Shown here piece by piece: positions 1 through 11,261 of a DNA stretch of 64,000 bases (the first letter of the stretch is position 1; every line of letters begins with the position of its first letter). Source of the DNA: Dolomedes plantarius (taxonomy: Eukaryota > Arthropoda > Arachnida > Araneae > Dolomedidae); contig OU015490.1 of the NCBI GenBank assembly GCA_907164885.2, positions 204,357,661 through 204,421,660 on the forward strand, in the 5' to 3' direction. The translations under genes were made by a program, and so were the position numbers. The notes below the pieces were generated by a model, which had not been told where the DNA came from, searched no databases, and saw only the letters and a program-made list of their open reading frames with translations.

Positions 1-711
1 AAAATTTCAATTATAAATAATTTTAGATCTAATTTAAAATTTCAATTCAAAACAAATGTATTAAAAGAAACATAAATCTTTAGAACCATAAGTATTAGGA
101 TGCTTAAATTTTGCATGGTGGTTGCTCCTATGCCCTAGGTGGTTGCCAAGAAATCTTTTTAATAAATTGAAATTTTAAGGGGTTATTAGGGGCTTAATCC
201 TCCCCCCCCTCAAAACACACATACACACACTCTGTATCTCTGGAATCATGAGGTCTAGGAAGCTAAAATTTTGTAGGGTGGTTCCTCTTGGGCCCTAGGG
301 TCAAACTATGATATCTTTTTAAAAATATAAATTTTAGGGAGTTAAAACGAGCTTAACTTCTCTTTCCTCCAACAATAAACACTATATTTCTGGAATCAGT
401 GTTTATTGCTGTAACCTAGGAGGCTGAAATTTTAAATGGGGATTCCTCTTGAACCCTAGATGCTCACTAAGAAATCATTTAAAAAAAAATTCAATCTCTA
501 AGGATGTTAAAAGAGACTTAATCCCCCAAAATAAAATACTAACTGACTGATCACTGTTTCTTTGGCTAAAATTTTGTATAGTTGTTCTGCTTAGGCCCTA
601 GATGTTCATTAAGAAAGCTTCTTAAAAATTAAAGCTTAAGGGGGTTTAAAGTGGCTGAACTTTTTCCGTACTGAACTTCTATTCAAGTGAATAAGCAAAG
701 AAATCTTTCTA

Positions 712-1558
712 TATATATGGCAACTGGCTCTTGAAAGAATTAATAGTATTCCAGGCGACGCTGTTCGGGTGCATACGGATTGTAGTAGGAATGATAAAGA
801 TTGTACTGGCAGTGGAATTTACGTTAAATCACAAAATCAAGAGGTAAAGATTCAAAAGAGGAATCCTGATTTCTGCTCTGTTTTTCATAGTGAACTAATA
901 GCCATAAACAAAGGCCTTGATTTGATATCATCACTCACTCAAAGAAATAATATCTGGATCCTGTCAGATAGCAGATGCATTTTGCCAGTTGGCATAGAGT
1001 AAAGGATAATATAGCAGTGACTATTATTTTAAAGCTGAAACGTCTATCCATGTCTCATCAGATCCACCCTCAGTGGATTCCTTCTCATGTTGGCATTGAG
1101 GGCAATGAAATCGCAGACTCCCTGGCGAAAGCGGGGGCTTGTGAAGCTTTGGTGCCTTTTGCACCTCTCACCTATATGGAGCTTTTTTTCCAGAACTAAA
1201 TGCCAAAATAAAACCACTTGGCTCGTGGCTCGTTCCATGGGCACATCACTGGTACAAAGTAATTGACTGGGTGGCTCTCTGGCACTTAGTTGTAACAGCA
1301 GGATCAAACCATTCTTACTCGCTTTTTCAGTGGGCATCTTAGATCTTTGACATATTCGGAGGGTTCTAAGTGTTTTGAAGTCTGCTTTAAGTGTTCTACT
1401 GAGCGGGCTTTCCCTGAACATATCCTTGCTTGCCTGGGGCTCTCCATGCAGGATCTAGTTGCCAATCCATTGATGGTTCTGAATTTCCTTAGGGTATACA
1501 ATGACAAGGACTAAATATAGCTCTTCTAGTCTTAAGGGATGTGCAACAACAACAGAGT
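712..1558 (+). pseudogene. Non-LTR retrotransposon remnant (RNase H + C-terminal zinc-knuckle-like tail)
   Basis: Frame-broken coding remnant. It begins LERINSIPGDAVRVHTDCSR and continues FCSVFHSELIAINKGL and WILSDSR. After a frameshift near 975 come HQIHPQWIPSHVGIEGNEIA and DSLAKAG. After further shifts comes CFKCSTERAFPEHILACLGL, with a stop at 1512-1514. RNase H acidic residues D, E, D, D are recognisable (TDC, SEL, SDS, IAD). The type is that carried by jockey/X-element-like non-LTR elements common in spiders. It is inserted in the 158-bp array. Confidence 0.85.
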
Positions 1559-1836
1559 AGCTGAAACCCCCAAATTAAATTGCTGACTCATGGATCTCTG
1601 AAACCATAAGCTTTAGGAAGCATGGGGGTTCGTATGGTTCATCTTGCATTCGTTCATCTTGCATGGGGGTTCCTGTAAGTCCCCAGGTGTCCACTATAAA
1701 AATTAATAAGAAATTCAAAATTAAAAGAAGTGTAAAGGGACTTAAACTCCTCCAAAAATAGCGACTGAGTGATCACTATATCTCTGTAAACAGAAGGCCT
1801 GGGAAGCTTAAATGTTGCCTTGTGGTTCCTCTAACG

Positions 1837-2498
1837 CAGTGGTTTTGTAAACTGCGGGTCACGGATAGTTTGAAGTAAATTTATATTTAATTTTTTAATT
1901 AAAAAGTATGCTTTAAATTATCTATAACATTCTTATAATTTTTTTATATTTCTTTATATGATACGATATTGTTTTATAAAAATATGAATTGTTATATAAG
2001 GTGTCAAACAGCCTTGCAAGGTTGTACATAAAATGCTTACTTTTGACTCAGCCTGTCTGAGAGAATGACATTTTCTTATTTGATAAAAATAAACATATAA
2101 CGATCAAGATTTAATCTGGAAGATGATGCAAGAATAACACTCAAAAATATTTCAACAAATATTATTTGAGGTTCAGGCTCAACCTTCTCATTTTTCTAGT
2201 GTAGTTTTATGTAAATCAATGCAGTTTATAATTTTTAATGTTTTAATATGAAATATAATTTTGAAATCATGCTCTTTTACCTAAATGAAATACAAATACA
2301 TATTAATATTTTAATAAGTTTTGGTTACATGAGAAATAATTTGTAAAAATTTGCTTATTTCTTTTTTCTAATATTTAAAAAATATTTTCCTAATTTAAAA
2401 TGAAAATTTGCTACTACCAAAAAATGTCCATTGGGGGTTGCATGATTTTTTTATTTAAAGAAAGTGGATCACGGTCAAAAAAAGTTTGTGTGCCAGTG
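1837..2498. mobile_element. Non-autonomous hAT element with 8-bp target duplication
   Basis: Starts cagtggttttgtaaactgcg and ends aaagtttgtgtgccagtg, imperfect terminal inverted repeats of the CAGTGG type. It is flanked by ctctaacg (1829-1836) and ctctaatg (2499-2506), an 8-bp target duplication with one mismatch. The 662-bp interior is AT-rich with no transposase. It interrupts a unit of the 158-bp array. Confidence 0.85.
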
Positions 2499-4615
2499 CT
2501 CTAATGCCCCAGGTGTTCACTCAGATTTTTAAAATCACTCAGAGAGATTTTTCAATATTTAAGGATGTTAAAAAAGGGCCTTAAATTCCCTAATATTTAA
2601 AAGAAACCAAAACCCATACTTAATGTTCGATTACTGTTATTAAATTACAGGGTGAACTCCTCTGAGGAATGACAGCACTTGACTACTACAGTTAATTTAA
2701 ATTAACCAGATTGCATAATTGATGGTAATAATGTATTCCATGGTGAAGCATGGATATTTATCTAGTTTTTCTGATAATAGAAAAAAATAAAAATGCTCAA
2801 AATGAAACTTATAGTGCCACGACAGGGAAAAGCAGTGAATAGCAGGCATGATATTAGAAACAAGGACGGGATGCATAATTGGCACTTAATTGCCTTTTTT
2901 TTTGCCAAGAGACAAAGTTTCAGTTATAATACAAAAGTACCATTTTTTAAAGTGTTTACTTAACAAAATTTTTCCAAAAAATTGATTTCAGTGCTGAGAC
3001 CCAGTTGCTCACGTATCAAGGTCAGTTACAGTGTTTGCAGTTGCACACTTAAAAGTAAGAAGTCTGAAGACGAGTTTGTTAGGATATAGGGTGTTATTTG
3101 TGTGTTTGTTCTTTTTTGTGTTTGGGAAGAAGTTCCTGCTTGTATAATCTACTTTAACAAATATTGTATAATTGTAGTCACAGGGACAGAAAAAAGTGAT
3201 AGATCATATTGATGCTTAGACTGCAAGTTATATATGGGTTGTATGGAGTAGTATATATGGGTTGTATGGTGTAACAAGCCTTATATTCAGTTCATCAATC
3301 CTATGTTCTTGTTAGGGTATAATAGTGAGTAAGCATATTCCTCCTGAGTTTCTTGTGTTTACAACAGAAATTATAGGTAAAAGCTTAATTGTTTGCATGT
3401 GTTTCACATAGTTTGGTGTTAAATCTCGTGAATTTAAGTAAGGTATTATAAATAATGTTGATGATAATCATGTCTTCAGTGTCTCTACTGTCTTATGATA
3501 GTGGTTACACATGTTCGATTTTGTTTGGTATTAAATCACTTGAAATGTACAAGGCATCATGAATAAGTGTATTACTTATTCATGAACTTTTGTAGCAAGT
3601 TAAAGGTTCTTAATGATTATATCAGTTCTTCAGCACCTTCAAGATAATATACTTTTATATACTTCTGTTTGAACAAATCTCGCTCTATGAAGAATGGATT
3701 CAAATGCTGGAAGGCAGTAAAAGGCCACTTAAGTGCTTTTGTGTTAATTGATACAGGTGATTTCTATTAGCAGCTTTGTATTTCCACTGACAGACACTTG
3801 TTAATAAATAATTTCCTCTGTTATAACTGTATAATTGTTACAGTCTCCCCTGTTAACCACATGTTCATTCTGCGACTGGATTGACCTGTTTAGTATTAAG
3901 TTTATCATTTTTAATTTCTGAAGCATGGGTTTTGGGAATTTACTAAGTAATAAAGTAAAAGCTATCTTTTTTCCAGTTGTATGGTATAAATATTGAGTAT
4001 CAGGAATGTCCTAATTCAAATATATTGAAATTATACATCAACAGAGATTTGTGGGTAATTGCAGGAAAATGGTTGAGAAAATCCAAATTGTATGACAGTC
4101 AGATAGTTTATTAGGTCAAGGAGACTAACAGACAATTTTGTCTTGAGGTGCTAGGTATGCAGATAAAACTCCTATAGGTTAGTGAAATTATAATTGGTAT
4201 GTGTTACCAAATTAAGAAAGATAACTTTGAAAACTTGGTAGAACGTGGCACATTATTCATATCGACAAGAGTACCTTTACTCACTGGAAAAATAATGCAT
4301 TGTGTTTACACTGTAATGGGTTTTTGGTATTATTTAAGAGAGTAAAGAAACCTTATTTATGTCCCAAAGCTGTAACAGTAGAGTGTGTGTGTGTGTGTGT
4401 GTGTGTGTAAAGGGTTTGGTTTGGAGCGCTATGGTTAATTTTTGCTACACAAGGGCTTATTGGACTGAGACCTACTGCTTAAAGTAGGAATATCTAGTGA
4501 GGCTTTAAAGAACTAGTAGCTTGAAGCAGGGACATAATCAGAGGGATGTGAGCCTAGGAGCTAAGCTCCCTCTACCTTGAAATTTGTCTCCTTCAGTTTT
4601 ATTAACCCTTCAGTA

Positions 4616-5211
4616 GTAACCTGAAAATTATCAGACACTAGTGATATCCCTGGGTCTGTCAGGCCCAAGAAATTAAAATTTTTTCAAAAATACATAAATG
4701 CTAATTAATCATTGAAAATGGTTTTAGGACATCAAATGAAGCATACTAAGTTTGAAATTAAAGAAATCAATTTTATTTTATATTTTTACACACTAAAACT
4801 GATTGCATAATTAAATTTATAGAAAGCATACAAAAAATAAATTTGATTAGAATCTAAAAATATCTTAAGCATTGCAACTGCAATTTTGACATATCATTCT
4901 TGCATGTTTCAAGCAGATATAGACTGAACATCATTTTGACACCTTGAAAACCTTTTTCAAGGCAGACGGGTCCATCATGAAAAAAACTTATACGAGTGAA
5001 AACCTTGGGTCTATGATGCCCAGACTGCTTTTTGAGACTTGTTTGTCTCTTCAATTTTGGATCTAAACTAAGGTAGGATCAAGGAATGCCATCTAGAGGG
5101 TTTGATAGGAAGGTATTCCAGTGGCAAACTAGTTAACTAGTTTATATGTATCAGATAATACAAAAGCTGTTGTCTCCTGGGCCTCATAGACCCAGGGGTA
5201 TCACTGAAGGG
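4616..5211. mobile_element. piggyBac-type non-autonomous element, TTAA flanked
   Basis: Bounded by TTAA at 4612-4615 and 5212-5215. Ends are CCCTTCAGT and ACTGAAGGG, a perfect 9-bp terminal inverted repeat opening with CCC as in piggyBac. A subterminal motif of the form cctgggtctatgaggcccag recurs near 4648, 5006 and 5178 in both orientations. A short reading frame at 4854-5054 (-) overlaps these motifs and is not convincing as protein. Confidence 0.8.
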
Positions 5212-5689
5212 TTAATCCAAACTTGTCTGTTGGCCTCTCTCCCTTCAGAAGTTTTTATGACTATTTTACTGTGTTGAGGGTAAACAGGAGTTAAAGTTTT
5301 CATATAGAAGTACAATGAGAAACTCAGTGTCAAAATCAACATTGAAATAAAAACTTAAACAATACATATATTGAGGGAAAAGCAAAGTTGTAAGTACTGA
5401 AAGCCAGGTTTGTAGTGCATATATATGTATATAATGATTTACATACATAAAATAGAAATTACTGATATGTATTTTAGTATGATTATAAAAGAATAATAGA
5501 AAATATAAACAAAGTATAATTCATTATGTATTTCTCTAACTATGTAGTTTTATTTATTTGTATTAGTTTACCGTTAGTAAAAATTGTTATATTCCAGTCT
5601 CACTCTTAAAAATTATTTTACTTTGCATAATCAAATTTTCGAAAGATAGTAAATAATGATTTGTTTAATTTTAGAACATTGCAGTCATC

Positions 5690-5835
5690 TTTTACAACAC
5701 AAGGATAAATTAACACCTTAGGGCTGATTTCGAAAGGCTAAAACACTTATATCTGTAGCTGGATTCAAACCTTAGGACTGTTGTTTTGAAGACTAGTACC
5801 CTAGCCATTCAACTGCTATCTGGCTAAATAATAGA
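5690..5835 (-). mobile_element. tRNA-derived SINE candidate
   Basis: The minus strand reads gaatggctagggtac (A-box-like, about 5798-5812) and, downstream, ggtttgaatcc (B-box-like, 5761-5771). That is the order and spacing of a tRNA-type pol III promoter. The same gaatggctagggt block followed by a B-box-like cattcgatcc occurs on the minus strand near 30620-30655. Ends are not defined. Confidence 0.5.
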
Positions 5836-6460
5836 CACAATTTAAACTGAATTAATTGGTATTCCTTTTTCGTCTGAGAGAAAGGTATAATCTACACTAG
5901 ATAAACTAATGCTTAATTTTTGGGCTGAAAAACAGTGGGGATCATGAAAGACTATCTAAGCATTTTATTGATATATGTGGATGAGTGGAGAAGGTAGTTA
6001 CCGAATCTTGTTCTTCTCAGTACATATTTTCCCTTATACAAATGTAAAACATCTTGGCTACTTCATTATGAGAACATTCACTAGGTAAATCAGTGTTACT
6101 CTCTAATTTTTATTATTTTATAGTGTTACGTTATTTTATTGACACTTTACGCATTAATTATACTGAAGAAACCCAAGAAAATGCAACTTTTACTAATTTA
6201 TATGAATATACTCTTTTGGGAAAGTACTGAAAAAGTTTCTCATCCTTTACATTTTCATTTGTTTCTGTGTGAATTATAGTGCTGTGTTAATAATTACAGG
6301 AAAAGTTTTCTGTTTCTTGTATACCCTGAAAACTCTTTTATTGGGTTCTGTGTATTGTTGTAAGCATGTGGATTACAATTAGCAATTAAGAGTATGTTGA
6401 ATTTACTTTTTGTTTTAAATGCTTATGTTTGATATATCTAATCAAATTGTTTTATTTTAG

Positions 6461-6513
6461 GCGTATATCACTGATGTTCATGAAGATGAAGTTACTGTAG
6501 CCTTCGAAAATGA
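6461..6513 (+). CDS. Fmr1: Fmr1 exon 2 (Tudor/Agenet 1)
   Basis: 53-nt exon between a pyrimidine-rich acceptor (ttttattttag) and donor gtaagt. It encodes [17 protein letters not shown] plus two bases of the next codon. This matches the first Tudor strand region of FMRP (human KDVHEDSITVAFENN). The length equals human exon 2 as I recall it. It starts in phase 0 and ends in phase 2, and the GA|C codon gives Asp before WQPE. The preceding exon would encode the first ~17 residues. Confidence 0.96.
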
Positions 6514-9500
6514 GTAAGTTCTTTGTAATCTTCTGAATTTCATTTGCTTTTGTGCTGACAAATGGATCAGTTACTGTGATGAAATATTTGTTTTTAAACT
6601 ATCTATTTATATTTTTTCTAGAAGTTTATTTTTTTTCTGATGATCCCTTTTTTTCCCTTCATACTTAACCAAAATCAATAAATGAGGTACCATTTTAAAG
6701 ATTAAGTTCTGACGAATTTTTAATTTAGAGTTACTTGTTGTTTAAAAATCAAAGTATAAACATTTTATCTTCTGCTAGATGGTGTGTGCATGCTCGCTTT
6801 TTTAAACTTTATTACTTCTAAAATCGTCTGCATTTATTTTCATTCTGAGAATTAATAAGTTTCTTTCTTGGCGACATCTGCGTAGGTGTACATTATTCTT
6901 TTTGCATGGAAAAACAATTTGTTTAGACTAAAATCTATTTTCTTTCCCCCTGAAAAATATTTCATCAGTAATATTTTGTTTGGTATGCCTTTTTAGAGTT
7001 TAATTTTATTTATTCAATTCCATGAACACAATTGAATTTCATATGACAAAATTCTAGCAAGCTCTCTAGGGAAAGCTTCTAATTTGTCTCATAATTAAAG
7101 GATAATAAAAATAAAGGTCTTACCACATAGATGTGCAAGTTTAAGAAAAAATGAGATTGGGGCTACAGTTGGTGCCCAGTAAATCGGTAAATTTCTTACG
7201 TAAACTATTGAAAAATGTGAGTGGGACTTGTAAAGATTTGCTTTTTTGCTAGATGGCAAGCAGATGGTTGCTTATTTATTTACTTTCACTTTTATATCTT
7301 GAACCCTAACCTTTAAATTAAAAAACATACCATTATCCTCATATTTTATATCTAGAAGGTGATTTTTTCTGACGGTCCCTTTTTCTCCATTCATACTTAG
7401 CCAAAATCGATAAGTAAGGTATCATTTTGAAGATTACATCCTCTGCTTCTGACAAATTGTTAATTTAGAATGACACATTGTATTCTTTGTTTAAAAATAG
7501 AAGTTAAAAATTGACTTTTGGCCCTAGAGTTCTTTCCCTGGATGTGTCGATACAGCACGGTCAAACAGTGTGCATAACGAAGTTTTGTAATGTAAATTTC
7601 TCCTTTTCCATGAGTTTGTGTCATACTTAACTTTTAATATTGCTTACAAAGGTGTTTTGACGTGTATATATATCTCACATTTCCCTGTTTTGTGTTATGA
7701 TTCAGCTCCAATTTTGTGTCCAAAGGTGTTTCATAATCTGTGTTATATTATCCTTAAGCACCATTGTTATTTGACAAATAAACAAAAGCTACAAATAAAC
7801 TGGTTGCTCTTTCATCTTACTACAAACCATCGATCTTCCTATAATATTTTATTGTACCTAGTTCAATAAACCTAGTTATAAACCTAGTTCATGTTTTATT
7901 TTTTAAACAGCTGGCAGCCAGAAAGCAAGTTTCCATATCATCGTGTACGGTTACCACCAGCAGCGCCTAAAGATGACAAACCCATTAGCATGACAGAAGG
8001 TCAAGAAGTTGAGGTGTATATTTATTTTTTCTTAATATATCAGTATTGAAGCATATTCTTTTATTCATATGTTAAGTATAATTTTTTTGATAATTAATTA
8101 AAATTGCAGTTAGGTTTTGTTTTGATAGACCTATCTAGTTATGTATAAGATCTGCACATTTTGTGCAAAAATTTTGAATGTACTGTTTAGAGCTAATTTG
8201 GTTTTACTGTTACCTTAAGTTAGAATTTCTGTTACTAAGCAAACTTAATAAGTAATGCTCAAGTTTTATAATGCTTAGGATATGCAATGGACATTTTCTG
8301 TGGAGGCCTTACCTTGTTTTTAACTCTCAATGCACCTTTCATCATTTTAATCTGCATAAAATTTACTGTGCTGTATTTTTTAAACTAAGAATTTTGTTGC
8401 AAGAACATATTTTGACTGCATTTATAAAACTAACATTTTACTTTCAAAAGTCAGTTTTAATTAAGAAAGTTTCACTTTATTATATTGGCGATATAAATCT
8501 TAAAATTATAGCAATACTTCAGTGAAGATTAAAATTAATTTTAAATGAAGGAAAGTGGGGAAAAGTGTGTGTTGTTGAAACTTATCGAAACTTTGTTGAA
8601 ATATGTGAAATTTAAGTTCTGAAAGTCATTTCTTCAATTTTAATTATCAAGGTCTGCTTGAAATTTTTGAAACATTTAGAAAATGTTTTAATGTTGTATT
8701 ATGCAGATGTAAAATGGTTGAAGTGATGTACTTATAATGGTCATTTTGAAGAAATTAAAAATTAATGGCTTAAATGTACTCGTAAAATTAGAATGTTTAA
8801 ATCAAGTGCATGATCAAGTTCAGGCTAAGCATTTTGTTTAAATGTGGTAGGCATATAGATTCAAATCTTCTTTAGTCTGATAAGCTCAGAGGTAATCATT
8901 CTCTCCAGTCAGACATTTATTAATTTTTCACTTGACAAGTAACAACTAGTGTATTGAAGATGGATGATCAAGAGAGGGAGACATTACATTGTAGTGGAGG
9001 AAAGGAATTTTTGAACAGTGGCTATCTCTGTAGGCATAGCAAAGAAAGGGGAAGAAAAGGACAGAAATGTGATAAATTATCTTTCTCCATATGTGATTTC
9101 CAGAGCGCCAATTTAGCTTTAAATGCATTTATCGTTCTTGTCATATAAGAAATATGAGTTCTACCCTGTGGTTTCATATTTACTTCCTTCAATTTTACAG
9201 TTACATCAGTTAGAAAGCCTAGCTCAAATTAACCAAGGTTTTTTCTCTAATTCTAAGCAAATTTTATTCCTGGATAATAGAAATTCTTTCACCTGTGGTA
9301 ATAAATTAAAAAAACGCTCAAATAACTTTCCTCTACTGATCACTCTCAATCAAATATCTAAACTCAAACAATCAAAAATATCTAAAATCAAACTTCTAAT
9401 CTCAAATACCTAAAATTTAGATATTTGAATGGTGGGCACTTTAAAGTTGTTTTCGCGGGTACCTTGGTGCCTGCGGGCACTACATTGCCGACCCCTGGCC

Positions 9501-11220
9501 TACAGGCTACACGTGGCCCACCAGCACTCACTCTGTGGCCTGCAAAGCCTTTTGCAAAGATGCATAATATAATAAATCTAAAAAATATGAATATTATTTT
9601 TAGATTTATAATGTTATGTAAGGAATATATAAGGAATGAATATAAATATTCAGTTAATTTTAAAAATAATGAGTAGTTTATTTTTTGTTAGATAAATATT
9701 TGCTTTACCATCCATCTAGTTTTCTTGTGGCCTGCAGTAGCTTTCCATAAGTATTATGGCCTTCACATTTTGAGTTGCGCTGGCCTGATCTAACCTAAAA
9801 TAAGATGTTGAAGTATCTATATTGGAAATTTGAAAAGCTCTTGACTGAGATCTTAAAATTATGATTTAAGTTTAGAAAAGGAAATCCTAGGACAGAATCT
9901 AGATTCCTAAACTTTGTAGGGTTTTTTCTCTTTGTTTTGTTTAAATGTTAATTGTGGACAGAATATTCTTTTTACATTAATGATAATCATACCCTGATAA
10001 GTTTATCATTGCTGTTATGGCTTAATTTGAATGCAAACAAAAAAATTTTTAGTAATCATGCATCAGAATGTGGGAATGTTATATTAAAAAAAATTTAAAT
10101 TAATACATTAATTTACAATATTAATTATTTTGAGCAAAATATCTTATGCAGTGTATACTTTTTTGAGATAGTGATTTTTTTATGTTGAATTTTAGGTGTT
10201 TTCTCGAGCTAATGAACAAGAGGCATGTGGATGGTGGCGAGCTTTGGTAAAGATGACGAAAGGAGACTTTCATGTAGTTGAATACCTTGGTTGGGAAACC
10301 ACATACACAGAAATTGTACCCAGTGACAGGCTACGTTTAAAAAACACTAAGTATGTTCTTTACTTGAAATGTTTTCATAAACCTTGCATATGAATGTTAG
10401 ATTAAAATTCATTGATCTACCTTCTTCATCTTAGTAGTATATGTCAGTTTAAAAATGCCTGCATAGCTGAATTTAGTGAGCTGAAGTTCACTATAATATG
10501 CATCTCTTGCTTGTTCAATTACTTTTATGAATTTTGTTTTTGCCCATTTTTCTGGGATCTTCAACTTAAGAATATCTACTGAATTTACTAGAGACAGTTC
10601 AGTGCCTTATGTGTGTATATATATATAAAATTACTTTCTACCTTCATTAATTAAACGCCTATTCAAAATTTTCCCCGTGTTATTTTAAGAACGTATCATC
10701 CCCTAATCCAAATTCTGACCTAAAAGTAACCAAATTAACCAACTAAATTTTCCCCTAATGCATGTGTAAAGAGTAAGTTGTTTTCAAAAGCAGGATGATG
10801 TAATCCTTCTAGAAATTTCGTGAGATCATTTGATGCTGACCTGTGAGGTCAGCTGATCTCATTTAACCAATTTAAAGTTTGGTGCTCTGCCATTTCAAGG
10901 TGAGCAAGTGTTTTTCCGGCAGCTTTTGTTCTGCAGCTGTCCATACAACATGTCTTTTTAGCATCCTTTCTCCGTTTCTGTGATGTTCCCACTGGACTGG
11001 AATTATGTTATTATGATATGACGTCCATGTTATATCCAAACGTTGAGCTGTGAATCTACCTGTAACTTTACATGCAATGAATGTTCCAGGAATAAAGACA
11101 ATATAAGAATAAGTGGTTACACCTTATCACTCTGGATTGACTCTATAACATTCATGCCTCCCTGGTGATTTGACTACACTGAAGTTCAATGGTGTTTATA
11201 AGTGACTGTTATTACATATA

Positions 11221-11261
<41 letters not shown>

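Larger units (their letters stand above)
60..2640 (+). repeat. Degenerate ~158-bp tandem array, interrupted by two elements
   Basis: A recurring block (an aattttg core, then tggtt-cctc, ccctaggtg-like core, run of aaatct/aatttt, and agggactTAA) recurs. The ccctag/cccag core is centred near 132, 290, 450, 595, 1679 and 2507. Spacings are 158, 160 and 145 bp. Removing the 662-bp hAT insertion and its 8-bp duplication makes the last spacing 158 bp. The gap 595-1679 holds the non-LTR fragment at about 712-1558. No coding content seen in the units. Confidence 0.75.
2641..6460 (+). other. Upstream sequence, probably Fmr1 intron 1
   Basis: No coding exon recognised. It precedes the exon 2 acceptor and so is inferred to be intron 1. 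It holds a (TG)n tract at 4382-4408, the piggyBac-type element at 4616-5211 and a SINE-like sequence ending near 5835. The rest is AT-rich unique-looking DNA. I searched for an exon encoding the expected N-terminus (MEEL..EV.G.NGAFYK-like) and did not see one. Confidence 0.6.
6514..7910 (+). other. Fmr1 intron 2
   Basis: 1397 bp, GT..AG. It carries two copies of a ~150-bp direct repeat (about 6620-6770 and 7353-7510). Otherwise AT-rich with no recognised gene or element; a reading frame at 7618-7869 has no family resemblance. Confidence 0.8.

Noticed and set aside
4854..5054. Frame considered as the piggyBac C-terminal Cys-rich domain
   Set aside because: Few cysteines, no CxxC pattern, and it overlaps repeated subterminal motifs of the element.
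1..6460. Fmr1 exon 1 and a promoter or CGG-type repeat
   Set aside because: No sequence encoding the expected N-terminal peptide, no GC-rich leader and no CGG run found; exon 1 is assumed to lie outside the window.
7618..7869. 83-residue frame in intron 2
   Set aside because: AT-driven Phe/Leu/Ile/Tyr composition, no family resemblance, inside a well-bounded intron.
10196..10393. Reading frame treated as a separate small gene
   Set aside because: It is Fmr1 exon 4 read through its donor (gtatgt at 10351) into the intron.
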